Assembly: GCF_014705605.1 (NCBI RefSeq) | Contig: NZ_JACXIZ010000010.1 | Location: 62,001 to 126,000, forward strand | Reading direction: 5' to 3' | Length of the DNA stretch: 64,000 bases | Source: Paenibacillus sabuli | Lineage (GTDB): Bacteria; Bacillota; Bacilli; Paenibacillales; Paenibacillaceae | In this document: positions 37,397 through 44,963 of the stretch, in pieces | How positions within the stretch are numbered: the stretch's first letter is position 1 | Layout: the number at the start of each line of letters is the position of its first letter | Position numbers and translations under genes: made by a program | Notes under the pieces: generated by a model | What the model was told of the DNA's origin: nothing | Databases searched by the model: none | Seen by the model: the letters and a program-made list of their open reading frames with translations, nothing else

Positions 37397-38458
37397 TTAT
37401 TGATCTACCGTGCCCAGGAATTCCTGGTCGACCATTACCTCCAGATCTGCCGCTTGCTCCACCGTGCCGGTTGAGGTCAGGATCTGGTTATAGTTCTCGA
37501 TCTCTCCCACTGCCGATTCGTCCATGAACACCTCCAGGCGAATGTCTTCGAAACGAGCCAGCACATCCTCCTGCGTGAGCTGCGTCGCCTCGCCGATAAT
37601 CGTCGCTGATTCTTCGGGATTCGCCTCAAGGTATGCCTGGGCCTGCTGCAGCCCGCGCAGCAATTCCTGGTAGGCCCTCACGTACGCTTCATCTTCCATC
37701 GAGGACTTATTCACGAGCAGGAAGGTCGTATTGGGAATCCCGAGCTCTCCGGAGGTCGCTATCACCTTGACCTTGTCTCCGAGCGCCTCGACTGCCTGTG
37801 CCGGGAACGGATCCCACAGCGCGAAGGCATCGATATCGCCGCGCGCCATCAACGCGATCATCTCGGCCGGACCGGTCGCCGTGGCGGTGTAGTCGTCTGT
37901 GCCCAGTCCCCCGTCGACCAGGTACATATTCTCCAGCACGAACTGGCTGACTGTATTCGGTACAACCCCAATCGCCCGCCCCTTGAGATCCTCCGGTGCA
38001 TTCACATCCGACGCCGCCACGATGCTGACGGCCGACGGCTGCTGGCTGACGGCAGTGAGCGCGAGCAGGCCGCTGTCGTTCCCGCGAATCGGGAACGTGT
38101 CCGCCGCTCCGAATGCCACCTGAATCTGTCTCGCCTGCAGAGCATCCACCGCCTCAGCTCCGTTCGCGAACGAGACGATCTCGTAATCCAGCCCCTGCTC
38201 GTCGAGGAAGCCCTTCGCATCTGCAATGAACAGCAGTCCCGACGACGGACCCGACTCCCGGGAGATGCGCAGCGAAGCGCTTGGTGTCTGTTCTTCAGCC
38301 TGGCCTGCCTCTGTCCCGTTAGCTGCCTCGCTATTGCCGGCGCCCGCATTACCGCCATTCGACGTATCCTTGTTGCCTCCACATGCCGTCAACAAGACCA
38401 GCAGCACCACACCTGCAATCCATGCCCAATTGCCCATACGCTTGCTTTGCTCTCCCAT
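37397..38458 (-). CDS. ABC transporter solute-binding lipoprotein (NMT1/SsuA type)
   Basis: A 353-residue lipoprotein. The N-terminal helix ends in the lipobox LLTAC, then a flexible Gly/Asn/Glu-rich linker. The mature domain matches the SsuA/THI5/NMT1 family (SGLLFIADAKGFLDEQGLDYEIVSFANGAEAVDALQA, FGAADT, VPNTVSQFVLENMY). This family binds sulfonates, nitrate, pyrimidine precursors of thiamine, flavins and aromatic acids, so the ligand is open. It is followed within the operon by its permease and ATPase partners upstream (two permeases and one ATPase). Confidence 0.92.
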   Translation of the reverse strand: MGEQSKRMGNWAWIAGVVLLVLLTACGGNKDTSNGGNAGAGNSEAANGTEAGQAEEQTPSASLRISRESGPSSGLLFIADAKGFLDEQGLDYEIVSFANGAEAVDALQARQIQVAFGAADTFPIRGNDSGLLALTAVSQQPSAVSIVAASDVNAPEDLKGRAIGVVPNTVSQFVLENMYLVDGGLGTDDYTATATGPAEMIALMARGDIDAFALWDPFPAQAVEALGDKVKVIATSGELGIPNTTFLLVNKSSMEDEAYVRAYQELLRGLQQAQAYLEANPEESATIIGEATQLTQEDVLARFEDIRLEVFMDESAVGEIENYNQILTSTGTVEQAADLEVMVDQEFLGTVDQ

Positions 38459-38490
38459 ATTTTTCTCCCCACTCTCTCTTTGAATAATTA

Positions 38491-39264
38491 TCAGATGTGA
38501 TCAAAGAAATAACGACGCCCCAAACGCTTCGCGGCTTGCCTGAACGCATAGTCAATCCCGATGCCCAACAGACCAACAAGAATGGTGCCGACAAAAATCT
38601 GATCCATCCGCATATACACACTGCCATACTTGATAATATAGCCGACGCCCGAAGAGGCATCCATCATCTCTGCCGTCACAATCGTAAGGAAGCTATAGCT
38701 CATGCCGATTCGTGCACCTGAGATAATGCTCGGCACCGTACTCGGCACGATGACCGTGCTGAACAACTGCCAACGGCTCGCTCCCAGCGCTTGCGCCGCC
38801 CTGAGCTTCGTCTCGTCGATCCCCGCCACCCCGGTCAGAATGTAGAGGAACGAACCAAAGAAAGAGGCATAGGTCAGCAGAATCAGCTTCGAGCTCTCGC
38901 CGGTTCCGAACCACAGAATGATCAGGCTCAGCCATGCCACAGGCTCGACGAACCGCAGCGGGAAGAGCAGTGGCTGCACCCCGCGCCGCAGCCAATCCAC
39001 CATGCCGAGCGCCCAGCCGGCCAGAGTGGCCAGCAGCACCCCAAGCACCCAGCCGGAGCCAAGCCGCAGCAGGCTGACACCAATGCTCTCAAGCAGCAAT
39101 CCGCTGCGCAGCATCTGCATCGCACTGTCCCACACGCGAAGCGGCGATGGCAGGAACAACTCCGGCACGAGCCTCATCGCCGCCAGTACCCACCAGACTA
39201 TGATGGCAATGATGAACGGCACGAGCACAATCCCGGCGCGAACGATCGGCCTTCTGGGACTCAT
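38491..39264 (-). CDS. ABC transporter permease (SsuC type)
   Basis: A 257-residue permease with about six membrane helices. The coupling EAA loop is RAAQALGASRWQLFSTVIVPSTVPSIISGARIG, shared with SsuC/TauC importers. It is seven bases after a second, related permease gene; most SsuABC systems have a single homodimeric permease, so this importer probably uses a heterodimer. Confidence 0.92.
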   Translation of the reverse strand: MSPRRPIVRAGIVLVPFIIAIIVWWVLAAMRLVPELFLPSPLRVWDSAMQMLRSGLLLESIGVSLLRLGSGWVLGVLLATLAGWALGMVDWLRRGVQPLLFPLRFVEPVAWLSLIILWFGTGESSKLILLTYASFFGSFLYILTGVAGIDETKLRAAQALGASRWQLFSTVIVPSTVPSIISGARIGMSYSFLTIVTAEMMDASSGVGYIIKYGSVYMRMDQIFVGTILVGLLGIGIDYAFRQAAKRLGRRYFFDHI

Positions 39265-39271
39265 CGTCTAC

Positions 39272-40036
39272 TCACCTCCTCATCATGAATCGATACCCGA
39301 ATAGACGGAACAACGCTTGCACCAACAGATCTGCGAGCACGCCCATCAGTCCGAGCGTGACGATCCCCAGAATCGCCACATCCGTCTGATGCAGCACACG
39401 CGCATTCCAGATCATCTTGCCGACCCCGTCCTGTGCTGCCAGCGTCTCGATGCCCACGATGCTCATGAAGGCGAATGCAAGTGAGCCGCGCACCCCCTTG
39501 AGCACCTCGGGCATCACCGAGGGCACGAGCACCCCCCAGAAGATGCGGATCGGTCCAGCGCCCATCGAACGCGCTGCTTGCAGCCTCACCTGTGCGACAC
39601 GCTGCACGGCATCGGCAATGTTGACGGCGACGACCAATGCGACGCCATAGCCGATAATCACGTACTTGATCGTCTCGCCCACCCCGAGCCAGATCACCAG
39701 AATCGGAACGATGGCAATAGCCGGAATGACGCGGAAGAACTGAATTGGCGAGTACAAAAATTGGCCCAGCGACGCGTACCGCCCCATCAAGATTCCCCCG
39801 ACCATACCGACCAGACTGCCGATCCCCCAACCAACCAGCACGCGTTGATAGCTGGCCAGCACGGTTCCAAGATAGCCCGGTGTCGTGAGCTGTACAAAAA
39901 ACAGCTTGATAACCGCTACAGGCCCGGGCAAGAAGGCAGGACCCGATATCCAGGCGGCGAGCTGCCACAGCACCGCAAAAGCAAGACTCCCCAATAGCGC
40001 GGCCGGCTTCCAGCGCGTAACCTTTCGGGTCTTCAT
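39272..40036 (-). CDS. ABC transporter permease (SsuC type), second subunit
   Basis: A 254-residue permease, a diverged relative of its downstream neighbour. The EAA loop reads QAARSMGAGPIRIFWGVLVPSVMPEVLKGVRGSL. About six membrane helices are visible. The start overlaps the ATPase stop by four bases (ATGA at 40033-40036), so expression of the two is coupled. Confidence 0.92.
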   Translation of the reverse strand: MKTRKVTRWKPAALLGSLAFAVLWQLAAWISGPAFLPGPVAVIKLFFVQLTTPGYLGTVLASYQRVLVGWGIGSLVGMVGGILMGRYASLGQFLYSPIQFFRVIPAIAIVPILVIWLGVGETIKYVIIGYGVALVVAVNIADAVQRVAQVRLQAARSMGAGPIRIFWGVLVPSVMPEVLKGVRGSLAFAFMSIVGIETLAAQDGVGKMIWNARVLHQTDVAILGIVTLGLMGVLADLLVQALFRLFGYRFMMRR

Positions 40037-40860
40037 AGCGAACGGACGCTGCCTTTGAACGGATTGTCAATCTCGTCCATCAGACGATTGTAGAGCTTGG
40101 CGAATGTCTCGTTCATACGCTGACGCGGGTAAGGCATTTGCACGTGAAGCTCGGCCTTGATGTTCTTCTCGGGGGCGCGCGCCATGACGATGATATGATC
40201 TGCCAGCATGAGCGCCTCTTGAATATCGTGCGTGATGAACAGCACCGTCTTGCCACTCTTGCGGCATAGCTCGGACAGCTCCTGTTGCAGGTAGTTACGC
40301 GTCTGGGCATCCAGTGCGGCGAACGGCTCGTCCATGAGCAGGATCTCCGGGTCGCTGGCCAATACCCGAGCAATCTGCACGCGTTGCTTCATCCCGCCGG
40401 ATAGCTCCCCGGGGAATTTGGACGTATGTTGCGTCAACCCAACCTGCTCGATCCACTCGTCGGCACGTTTACGCCGCTCAGCCTTGCTAATCCCTTTGAT
40501 GCGCAGTCCGTATTCAATGTTCTCTCGCACCGTTAGCCATGGGAACAATGCCGTATCGCTTTGAAAGACGACGCCGCGTTCGGGCCCCGGTCCGTTTACT
40601 GGCTTGCCGCCAACCAGAATGTCACCCTCGGTTGTTTGCTCAAATCCCGCGACCATGTTAAGCAGTGTCGTTTTGCCGCAGCCACTCGGCCCGAGCACGC
40701 ACAGGAAGCCGCCCTTGCGCAGCTTGAGATCCACTTCCCTTACGACCCGAACCCGTTCTCCGTTGTGACGGAAATAGTCCTTCCCGACATTGCGGCATTC
40801 CAGTGCGATTTCCTGCTCTTCGGAAGCAGCGCTCAGACTAGGTGAAGCCATGGCCGTCAT
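40033..40860 (-). CDS. ABC transporter ATP-binding protein (SsuB/TauB type)
   Basis: A 275-residue ATPase. Walker A is GPSGCGKTT (about 57-65), the Q-loop is at Q100, the ABC signature is LSGGMKQR, Walker B is ILLMDEPFAALD and the switch histidine is in FITHDIQEAL. It belongs to the nitrate/sulfonate/taurine import group and would power the two permeases next to it. It lies 28 bases after the Rieske ferredoxin gene. Confidence 0.95.
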   Translation of the reverse strand: MTAMASPSLSAASEEQEIALECRNVGKDYFRHNGERVRVVREVDLKLRKGGFLCVLGPSGCGKTTLLNMVAGFEQTTEGDILVGGKPVNGPGPERGVVFQSDTALFPWLTVRENIEYGLRIKGISKAERRKRADEWIEQVGLTQHTSKFPGELSGGMKQRVQIARVLASDPEILLMDEPFAALDAQTRNYLQQELSELCRKSGKTVLFITHDIQEALMLADHIIVMARAPEKNIKAELHVQMPYPRQRMNETFAKLYNRLMDEIDNPFKGSVRSL

Positions 40861-40888
40861 CGCATCATCTCTCCTTTGAACGATTGGG

Positions 40889-41263
40889 TTAGTCGTGCAA
40901 TACGATATGTCCGTCTTCCACCGTCACTTCATATGATTTCACGCGTGATCTCGGATCGGGGAACAGCGACTGGCCGTTCGACACGTCAAATTCCCAACGA
41001 TGCCATGGACAGCGCAACACGCCGCCTTCTTTGCCATACGTATATTCGCCTGCGCAGGAGGGCAGAGTCGTCCCGGTCAATTCGCCATCTGACAACCTGG
41101 CCCCCTGATGCGGGCATACGTTGCGCATCGCGCAGTATTCACCGCTCCCGGTCATGACCAGCACGACCTCGCGGCTTCCGATGCGGATGCTGCGCTTGCT
41201 GCCCGGCTCCATTTCCTCCACTTTGCATACGACATGCTTCACGGTATCCGGCCTCCTCGTCAT
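40889..41263 (-). CDS. Rieske [2Fe-2S] ferredoxin
   Basis: A 124-residue soluble Rieske protein. The cluster ligands are C50 and H52 (CPHQGA) and C85 and H88 (CPWHRWEF). The segment between the two ligand loops is longer than in typical 105-residue ferredoxins, with an extra SCAGEYTYGKEGG. It is the likely electron donor to the oxygenase encoded 4.5 kb further down the same operon; alternatively it is the small subunit of a nitrite reductase-like enzyme, but no large subunit is present. Confidence 0.9.
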   Translation of the reverse strand: MTRRPDTVKHVVCKVEEMEPGSKRSIRIGSREVVLVMTGSGEYCAMRNVCPHQGARLSDGELTGTTLPSCAGEYTYGKEGGVLRCPWHRWEFDVSNGQSLFPDPRSRVKSYEVTVEDGHIVLHD

Positions 41264-41273
41264 CGGGCATTCC

Positions 41274-42338
41274 TTACGTCAATTGATAGAAGTCGCGGGC
41301 ATTTTCGTAGAAAATTTTGCGTTTCAGCGAATCTGGGAACGAAGTAGGCAGTGAGCGCTCCGGCGAATCAAAGTCCCAGTGCGGATAATCGGTAGAAAAT
41401 AGCAGCAACTCGTCGCTGCCCATCAGCTCAACCATCTTGAGCATATCGGCAGGACTCGGGTCCTCGATCGGCTGTGTCGCGAAGCGAAAGTGTGTCTTGA
41501 TGTAGTCGCTGGGCATACGCTTCACCCATGGAACTTCCATTCGCAAGGACTTGTAGTTCTGATCCATACGCCACATCAAGGAAGGCACCCACGAGAAGCC
41601 CCCCTCCAGCATCGCGATTCGTGTGCGCGGATACTTATCGAAGACGCCATTCATAATCAGATTGACAGCCATGGACATGAAGGCTTGCGAGAGAACAATA
41701 TGCCATTCGATATAATATCGCGGTGTGCCGAACGGACTCTGAACCGAATTGCCCTGATGCATCGCCACGACCAGATTATGCCGCTCGGCCGCCTCGAAGA
41801 TCGGATGATAGTGCGGATCGCCATAAGGCGCGGTGCCAATCGGCAGCAGCACCTGTACAATGCGCGGGTGATCGGCGAGCCGTTCAATCTCGCGCACAGC
41901 CGTCTCGACCATCTGCGGCGCCACATGGATCGAACCGAGGAAGCGCTCGTCACGCTCGAGCCAGTGCTCGATCATCCAGTCATTGTACGCACTTGCGAGC
42001 GCGGCAGCCAGCTCGAACTGCGCCTCCATTGTCGCCGGGTAGAATAACCCCGTCAGCATCGCATACTTCATGTCGTAGCGATCCAGGAGCTGCTCCCGCA
42101 GCACATCGTAGTCCGATCCAGGCACCGCGCCGTTAGGCAACAGCGCATCCAGCCGCGAACCACCGATCGGATGGGTGTACTTCAATTCCCCCCAGCCTGT
42201 CCAGTTGCTCATATAGCTCCGGAACGGCTCCTTCATATAGGGCAACAACTGTTCGATTGAAGCGAAGCGCTCGTGAACATCCGTATCGATGAGCGGAAAC
42301 GTTGTGTGCTTACCCTCAGTTGAAGAGCCCAAATTCAA
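41274..42338 (-). CDS. Amidohydrolase-2 family metal-dependent hydrolase/decarboxylase
   Basis: A 354-residue TIM-barrel protein of the ACMSD/amidohydrolase_2 group. Metal-site features are DTDVHE near the N-terminus, VVAMHQGNS with a histidine in the middle and LLFSTDYPHWDFD with an aspartate near the C-terminus. Family members decarboxylate aromatic acids or hydrolyse rings and amides. It is the first gene of the operon. No ATG is available; TTG 42338 sits just after AGGGGG, and a second TTG at 42332 has better spacing. Confidence 0.88.
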   Translation of the reverse strand: MNLGSSTEGKHTTFPLIDTDVHERFASIEQLLPYMKEPFRSYMSNWTGWGELKYTHPIGGSRLDALLPNGAVPGSDYDVLREQLLDRYDMKYAMLTGLFYPATMEAQFELAAALASAYNDWMIEHWLERDERFLGSIHVAPQMVETAVREIERLADHPRIVQVLLPIGTAPYGDPHYHPIFEAAERHNLVVAMHQGNSVQSPFGTPRYYIEWHIVLSQAFMSMAVNLIMNGVFDKYPRTRIAMLEGGFSWVPSLMWRMDQNYKSLRMEVPWVKRMPSDYIKTHFRFATQPIEDPSPADMLKMVELMGSDELLLFSTDYPHWDFDSPERSLPTSFPDSLKRKIFYENARDFYQLT

Positions 42339-42353
42339 TTCCCCCTACCTATA

Positions 42354-42386
42354 TGTTATTTTATCTAACACAATAATAACCGGTTA
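42354..42386. promoter_or_regulatory. Palindromes at the transcription start of the Rieske operon
   Basis: TGTTA-7 bases-TAACA (42354-42370) and the perfect 10-base palindrome TAACCGGTTA (42377-42386) lie between the -10 box and the start codon. Both sit where a bound repressor would block transcription. Which protein binds is unknown; the nearby DeoR-family regulator is a candidate. Confidence 0.5.
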
Positions 42387-42392
42387 CGTTTG

Positions 42393-42420
42393 ATTATAGC
42401 ATCCAATCCCTTTAAGTCAA
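42393..42420 (-). promoter_or_regulatory. SigmaA promoter of the Rieske/ABC operon
   Basis: Minus strand: -35 TTGACT (42420-42415), 16-base spacer, -10 TATAAT (42398-42393). The -10 is perfect. The start site would be near 42386. A GATC-containing element like the regulator's operators (TATGATCTATA, about 42422-42432) abuts the -35 box. Confidence 0.8.
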
Positions 42421-42470
42421 TATAGATCATAAAATTATTGTTTTTATTCACATTTCAATCATTATTGATC

Positions 42471-42518
42471 AAAAAAATAAACACTCTCCCATTGGAAATC
42501 AAAGGGGAAGTGTTTATT
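42471..42518 (-). terminator. Terminator after the DeoR-family gene
   Basis: Minus strand: AATAAACACT (42518-42509) pairs with AGTGTTTATT (42485-42476), extended by CCC/GGG pairs, and a run of seven T follows. It separates the regulator transcript from the catabolic operon, so the operon must use its own promoter. Confidence 0.9.
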
Positions 42519-42541
42519 TTATACTGAAACGTTAGTTTTCT

Positions 42542-43279
42542 TTACACAAACGTAAGTCTTCCTTTCATCCCCAATTCCTCCGCCGAAATCGGAATCGGGT
42601 TGGTAATCAATTCAGTAATCGCTTCATAATCGCAAATTTTCACCAGGGACGAGGATTCGTATTTGGAGTGATCGGCCAGCGCATATGTTTTTTGGGAACG
42701 CTCGATTATCCATCGCTTAATTTCCACTTCTTCCAAAATAATATCCGTCACGCCCTGCTCCTTGTTAAAGCCGGCCAACCCCATAAAAAAACGGTCGAAA
42801 TTAAACTGTCGAATCGTATCCTTGGCAATGGAACCAACCATAGATTGCTCCGATTTACGCAATTGCCCACCTATAACGTACACATTATGCTTGCTGCGGG
42901 ACAATATGAAAGCAATCTGGAGCGAATAGGTGAAAATTGTTAGATTCGAGACTTTAAGCAGTTCCTTGGCGAGCTCGGCGTTGGTTGTACCGGCATCAAG
43001 GGCAATGACCTCGCCTTCCGAAATCAAGCTCGCGGCATATCGTGCGATCTTTTTTTTGTTTTCACGATTGTGCTTCTGCCGCTGGTCAAACAACGGCTCA
43101 AACCCCAGGCCCGGCAACGACGCAGCGCCTCTGGGACGGAGAATCAAGCCCTTTTCCTCCATCGCGGACAGATCCCGTCGAACAGTCGGCTCTGAGACAA
43201 GCAACCGCTCTGCGAGCTCCTCAATCGTGAGCGGAGATTTTTCCTGCAACAGCGTCAATATTTTTTGCTCTCTCAGCAA
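42542..43279 (-). CDS. DeoR-family transcriptional regulator
   Basis: A 245-residue regulator. The N-terminal winged helix (LTIEELAERLLVSEPTVRRDLSAMEEKGLILRPRGAA) is typical, and the C-terminal DeoR sensor has the phosphosugar-binding ALDAGTTNAELAKEL and ALADHSKYESSSLVKI motifs. TTG 43279 follows AAGGAGG closely. Its promoter holds three TGATCAAAAATA-type boxes, so it probably controls itself, and by position the Rieske operon downstream. The effector may be the phosphorylated product of the operon's FGGY kinase, which is inference. Confidence 0.92.
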   Translation of the reverse strand: MLREQKILTLLQEKSPLTIEELAERLLVSEPTVRRDLSAMEEKGLILRPRGAASLPGLGFEPLFDQRQKHNRENKKKIARYAASLISEGEVIALDAGTTNAELAKELLKVSNLTIFTYSLQIAFILSRSKHNVYVIGGQLRKSEQSMVGSIAKDTIRQFNFDRFFMGLAGFNKEQGVTDIILEEVEIKRWIIERSQKTYALADHSKYESSSLVKICDYEAITELITNPIPISAEELGMKGRLTFV

Positions 43280-43317
43280 TATCCTCCTTCTCCCTTCGTT
43301 AGATTTGAATGTTATCT

Positions 43318-43375
43318 ATTGTACCATATTTTGTGATCAAAATAACTATTTTTGATCATATAATGATCAAAAATA
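43318..43375 (-). promoter_or_regulatory. Promoter and triple operator of the DeoR-family gene
   Basis: A -10 box TACAAT (43323-43318) is preceded by three copies of one 11-12 base motif: TGATCAAAATA at 43334-43344, its inverse TATTTTTGATCA at 43347-43358, and TGATCAAAAATA at 43364-43375. The first overlaps the -35 region. The arrangement suits cooperative binding and autoregulation. Confidence 0.7.
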
Positions 43376-43422
43376 GCAAGTCGGTATGCAAGAAAGGATG
43401 CGTTCCGAACAGAAAGACGCAC

Positions 43423-43457
43423 AAAAACGGCCTCACCGCCTGATGGCAGCGGGGCCG
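43423..43457 (-). terminator. Terminator after the small membrane peptide gene
   Basis: Minus strand: CGGCCCCGC...GGCGGTGAGGCCG hairpin (43457-43428) followed by TTTTT (43427-43423). It would end a minus-strand transcript from the 34-codon gene at 43533-43637. On the plus strand the stretch 43376-43825 contains nothing recognised. Confidence 0.7.
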
Positions 43458-43532
43458 CTTTGTATTTTGAACGCTGCTATGAAAAACGCCACATCCCGTA
43501 CCTCGGGTCTTGGCGCGCGTGCAACTCGTAGC

Positions 43533-43637
43533 TCAGTAGCTGCTCCAGTCCTCTTCGCCAGGCGCAGTCAAAGATTGACGGATGACATAGACGAACAGAA
43601 CGGCCAGAAAACCGGCGACAATACTGACAAAGCTCAT
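43533..43637 (-). CDS. 34-residue single-helix membrane peptide
   Basis: A short reading frame with ATG 43637 and a GGGAG site eight bases upstream. The product is one membrane helix (about residues 3-19, FVSIVAGFLAVLFVYVI), then RQ and an acidic, polar tail ending in EEDWSSY. The helix-forming composition, the good ribosome-binding site and a terminator 75 bases downstream argue that it is real. Function unknown; peptides of this shape often modulate membrane protein complexes or sporulation. Confidence 0.6.
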   Translation of the reverse strand: MSFVSIVAGFLAVLFVYVIRQSLTAPGEEDWSSY

Positions 43638-43825
43638 CCTCATCACTCCCTGATGGTTGCCCATCTCAGTATAGATATAGTGTATCATACCCCGAACCGA
43701 AAATCAGTCCCTTCTGCAAGCGCTTTCTGAATAACTTTTTTTAAAAAGCGTGTGCGGTGGGATGATTGTCCAGCCTGCCGCATACATCTGAATAAATAAG
43801 AGTGGTTGAACGGGAGGCATGGACC

Positions 43826-44887
43826 ATGGCGCATAAACGCATTCACCCGCTGCTGCTTGCTGCGAGCTCCCTGCTTGCGCTTTCGCTGCTGCTCGCAGTA
43901 TTTCCCACCGCCGTGCTCGACGCGGCGCTGCGCGGTGTCTCAATCTGGTGGGAGGTGCTGTTTCCGGCCTTGTTCCCCTTTTTTGTTCTTTCGGAGCTGT
44001 TACTGGGCTTTGGCATCGTCCATTTTTTCGGCACGCTGCTCGACCCGCTGATGCGGCCGCTTTTTCGCATTCCCGGCATCGGCGGCTTCGTCGTGACGAT
44101 GGGCTTTGTGTCCGGCTACCCGGTTGGTGCGAGGCTGACCGCGCAGCTATGGGAGCAAAAGCTGATCGGCCGCGCCGAGGGTGAACGGCTCGTCGCCTTT
44201 ACCACCTCGTCCGATCCGATTTTTTTGATCGGCGCAGTGTCAGTCGGCTTCTTCCATAATGCGGCACTGGCGCCGCTGCTCGCCGCCGCGCACTATGGCA
44301 GCGCAATGGCCATTGGGCTGCTGATGCGCTTCCATGACCGCAAGGCGCCAATGACCGCTTCCAAGGTCGAAGCGCAACCTCCCGGCCGCACGCGCGCCGG
44401 GCGAGCGCTCCATGCGATGCACGCCGCGCGTCTGGCCGACGGACGAACGCTCGGACGACTGATCGAGGACGCGATCGGCTCGGCGCTGCGGCTCATGATG
44501 GTCGTAGGCGGACTTGTGGTGTTTTTTTCCGTACTCATGGAGGTCCTCACCCATGCCGGCATCCTGCGCGTGCTCGTCCTGCTGCTGCAAGAGCTGCTCG
44601 GCGCCATGCAACTGCCCGAGCAGCTGTCCGGCGCGATCGTGAACGGCCTCTTCGAGGTGACGCTCGGCGCCAAGGCCGCGGCCGAAGGCGGCGGCCTCGT
44701 GCATCAGGCGGCGGCGGCGGCGGCCGTCCTCTCGTGGGGCGGCTTGTCGGTGCATGCGCAGGTCGCCAGCCTGCTGGGCCGCACGCCACTGCGCTATCGC
44801 CCGTTCGTGCTCGCCAGAACGGTGCACTGCGTGCTGGCGGTCTTGCTCGTATATACGCTCTGGTGGTGGATGGGACCGGCGGGTTAA
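43826..44887 (+). CDS. ylbJ: YlbJ-like sporulation integral membrane protein
   Basis: A 353-residue polytopic membrane protein with about eight hydrophobic segments. It matches the YlbJ family with nucleoside-recognition (Gate) type repeats: SIWWEVLFPALFPFFVLSELLLGFG, VVTMGFVSGYPVGARLTAQLWE and FTTSSDPIFLIGAVSVGFF. In Bacillus ylbJ is sigmaE-controlled and needed for spore cortex formation. ATG 43826 follows GGGAGG by eight bases. The loop about 175-210 is longer and Arg-rich. No T-rich terminator precedes nadK, so readthrough is possible. Confidence 0.92.
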   Translation: MAHKRIHPLLLAASSLLALSLLLAVFPTAVLDAALRGVSIWWEVLFPALFPFFVLSELLLGFGIVHFFGTLLDPLMRPLFRIPGIGGFVVTMGFVSGYPVGARLTAQLWEQKLIGRAEGERLVAFTTSSDPIFLIGAVSVGFFHNAALAPLLAAAHYGSAMAIGLLMRFHDRKAPMTASKVEAQPPGRTRAGRALHAMHAARLADGRTLGRLIEDAIGSALRLMMVVGGLVVFFSVLMEVLTHAGILRVLVLLLQELLGAMQLPEQLSGAIVNGLFEVTLGAKAAAEGGGLVHQAAAAAAVLSWGGLSVHAQVASLLGRTPLRYRPFVLARTVHCVLAVLLVYTLWWWMGPAG

Positions 44888-44963
44888 CATTGTCAGCGGC
44901 GGCTTTTTTCGATATCATCTACGTAGACTCACGTCAACCACGACCCGGAAGGAGCTAGCCTGC

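Noticed and set aside
42466-42479. TGATCAAAAAAATA as a fourth regulator box
   Set aside because: It coincides with the A run of the DeoR-gene terminator and has two extra A residues, so the resemblance may be accidental.
28373-43279. Genomic island boundary signs (integrase, tRNA, direct repeats) around the Rieske operon
   Set aside because: No integrase, transposase, tRNA or flanking direct repeat could be found; only the isolated hairpin at 28193-28244 is notable.
43386-43730. 114-codon plus-strand frame between the DeoR gene and ylbJ
   Set aside because: No recognisable domain, crosses a terminator hairpin, and overlaps the better supported minus-strand membrane peptide gene.
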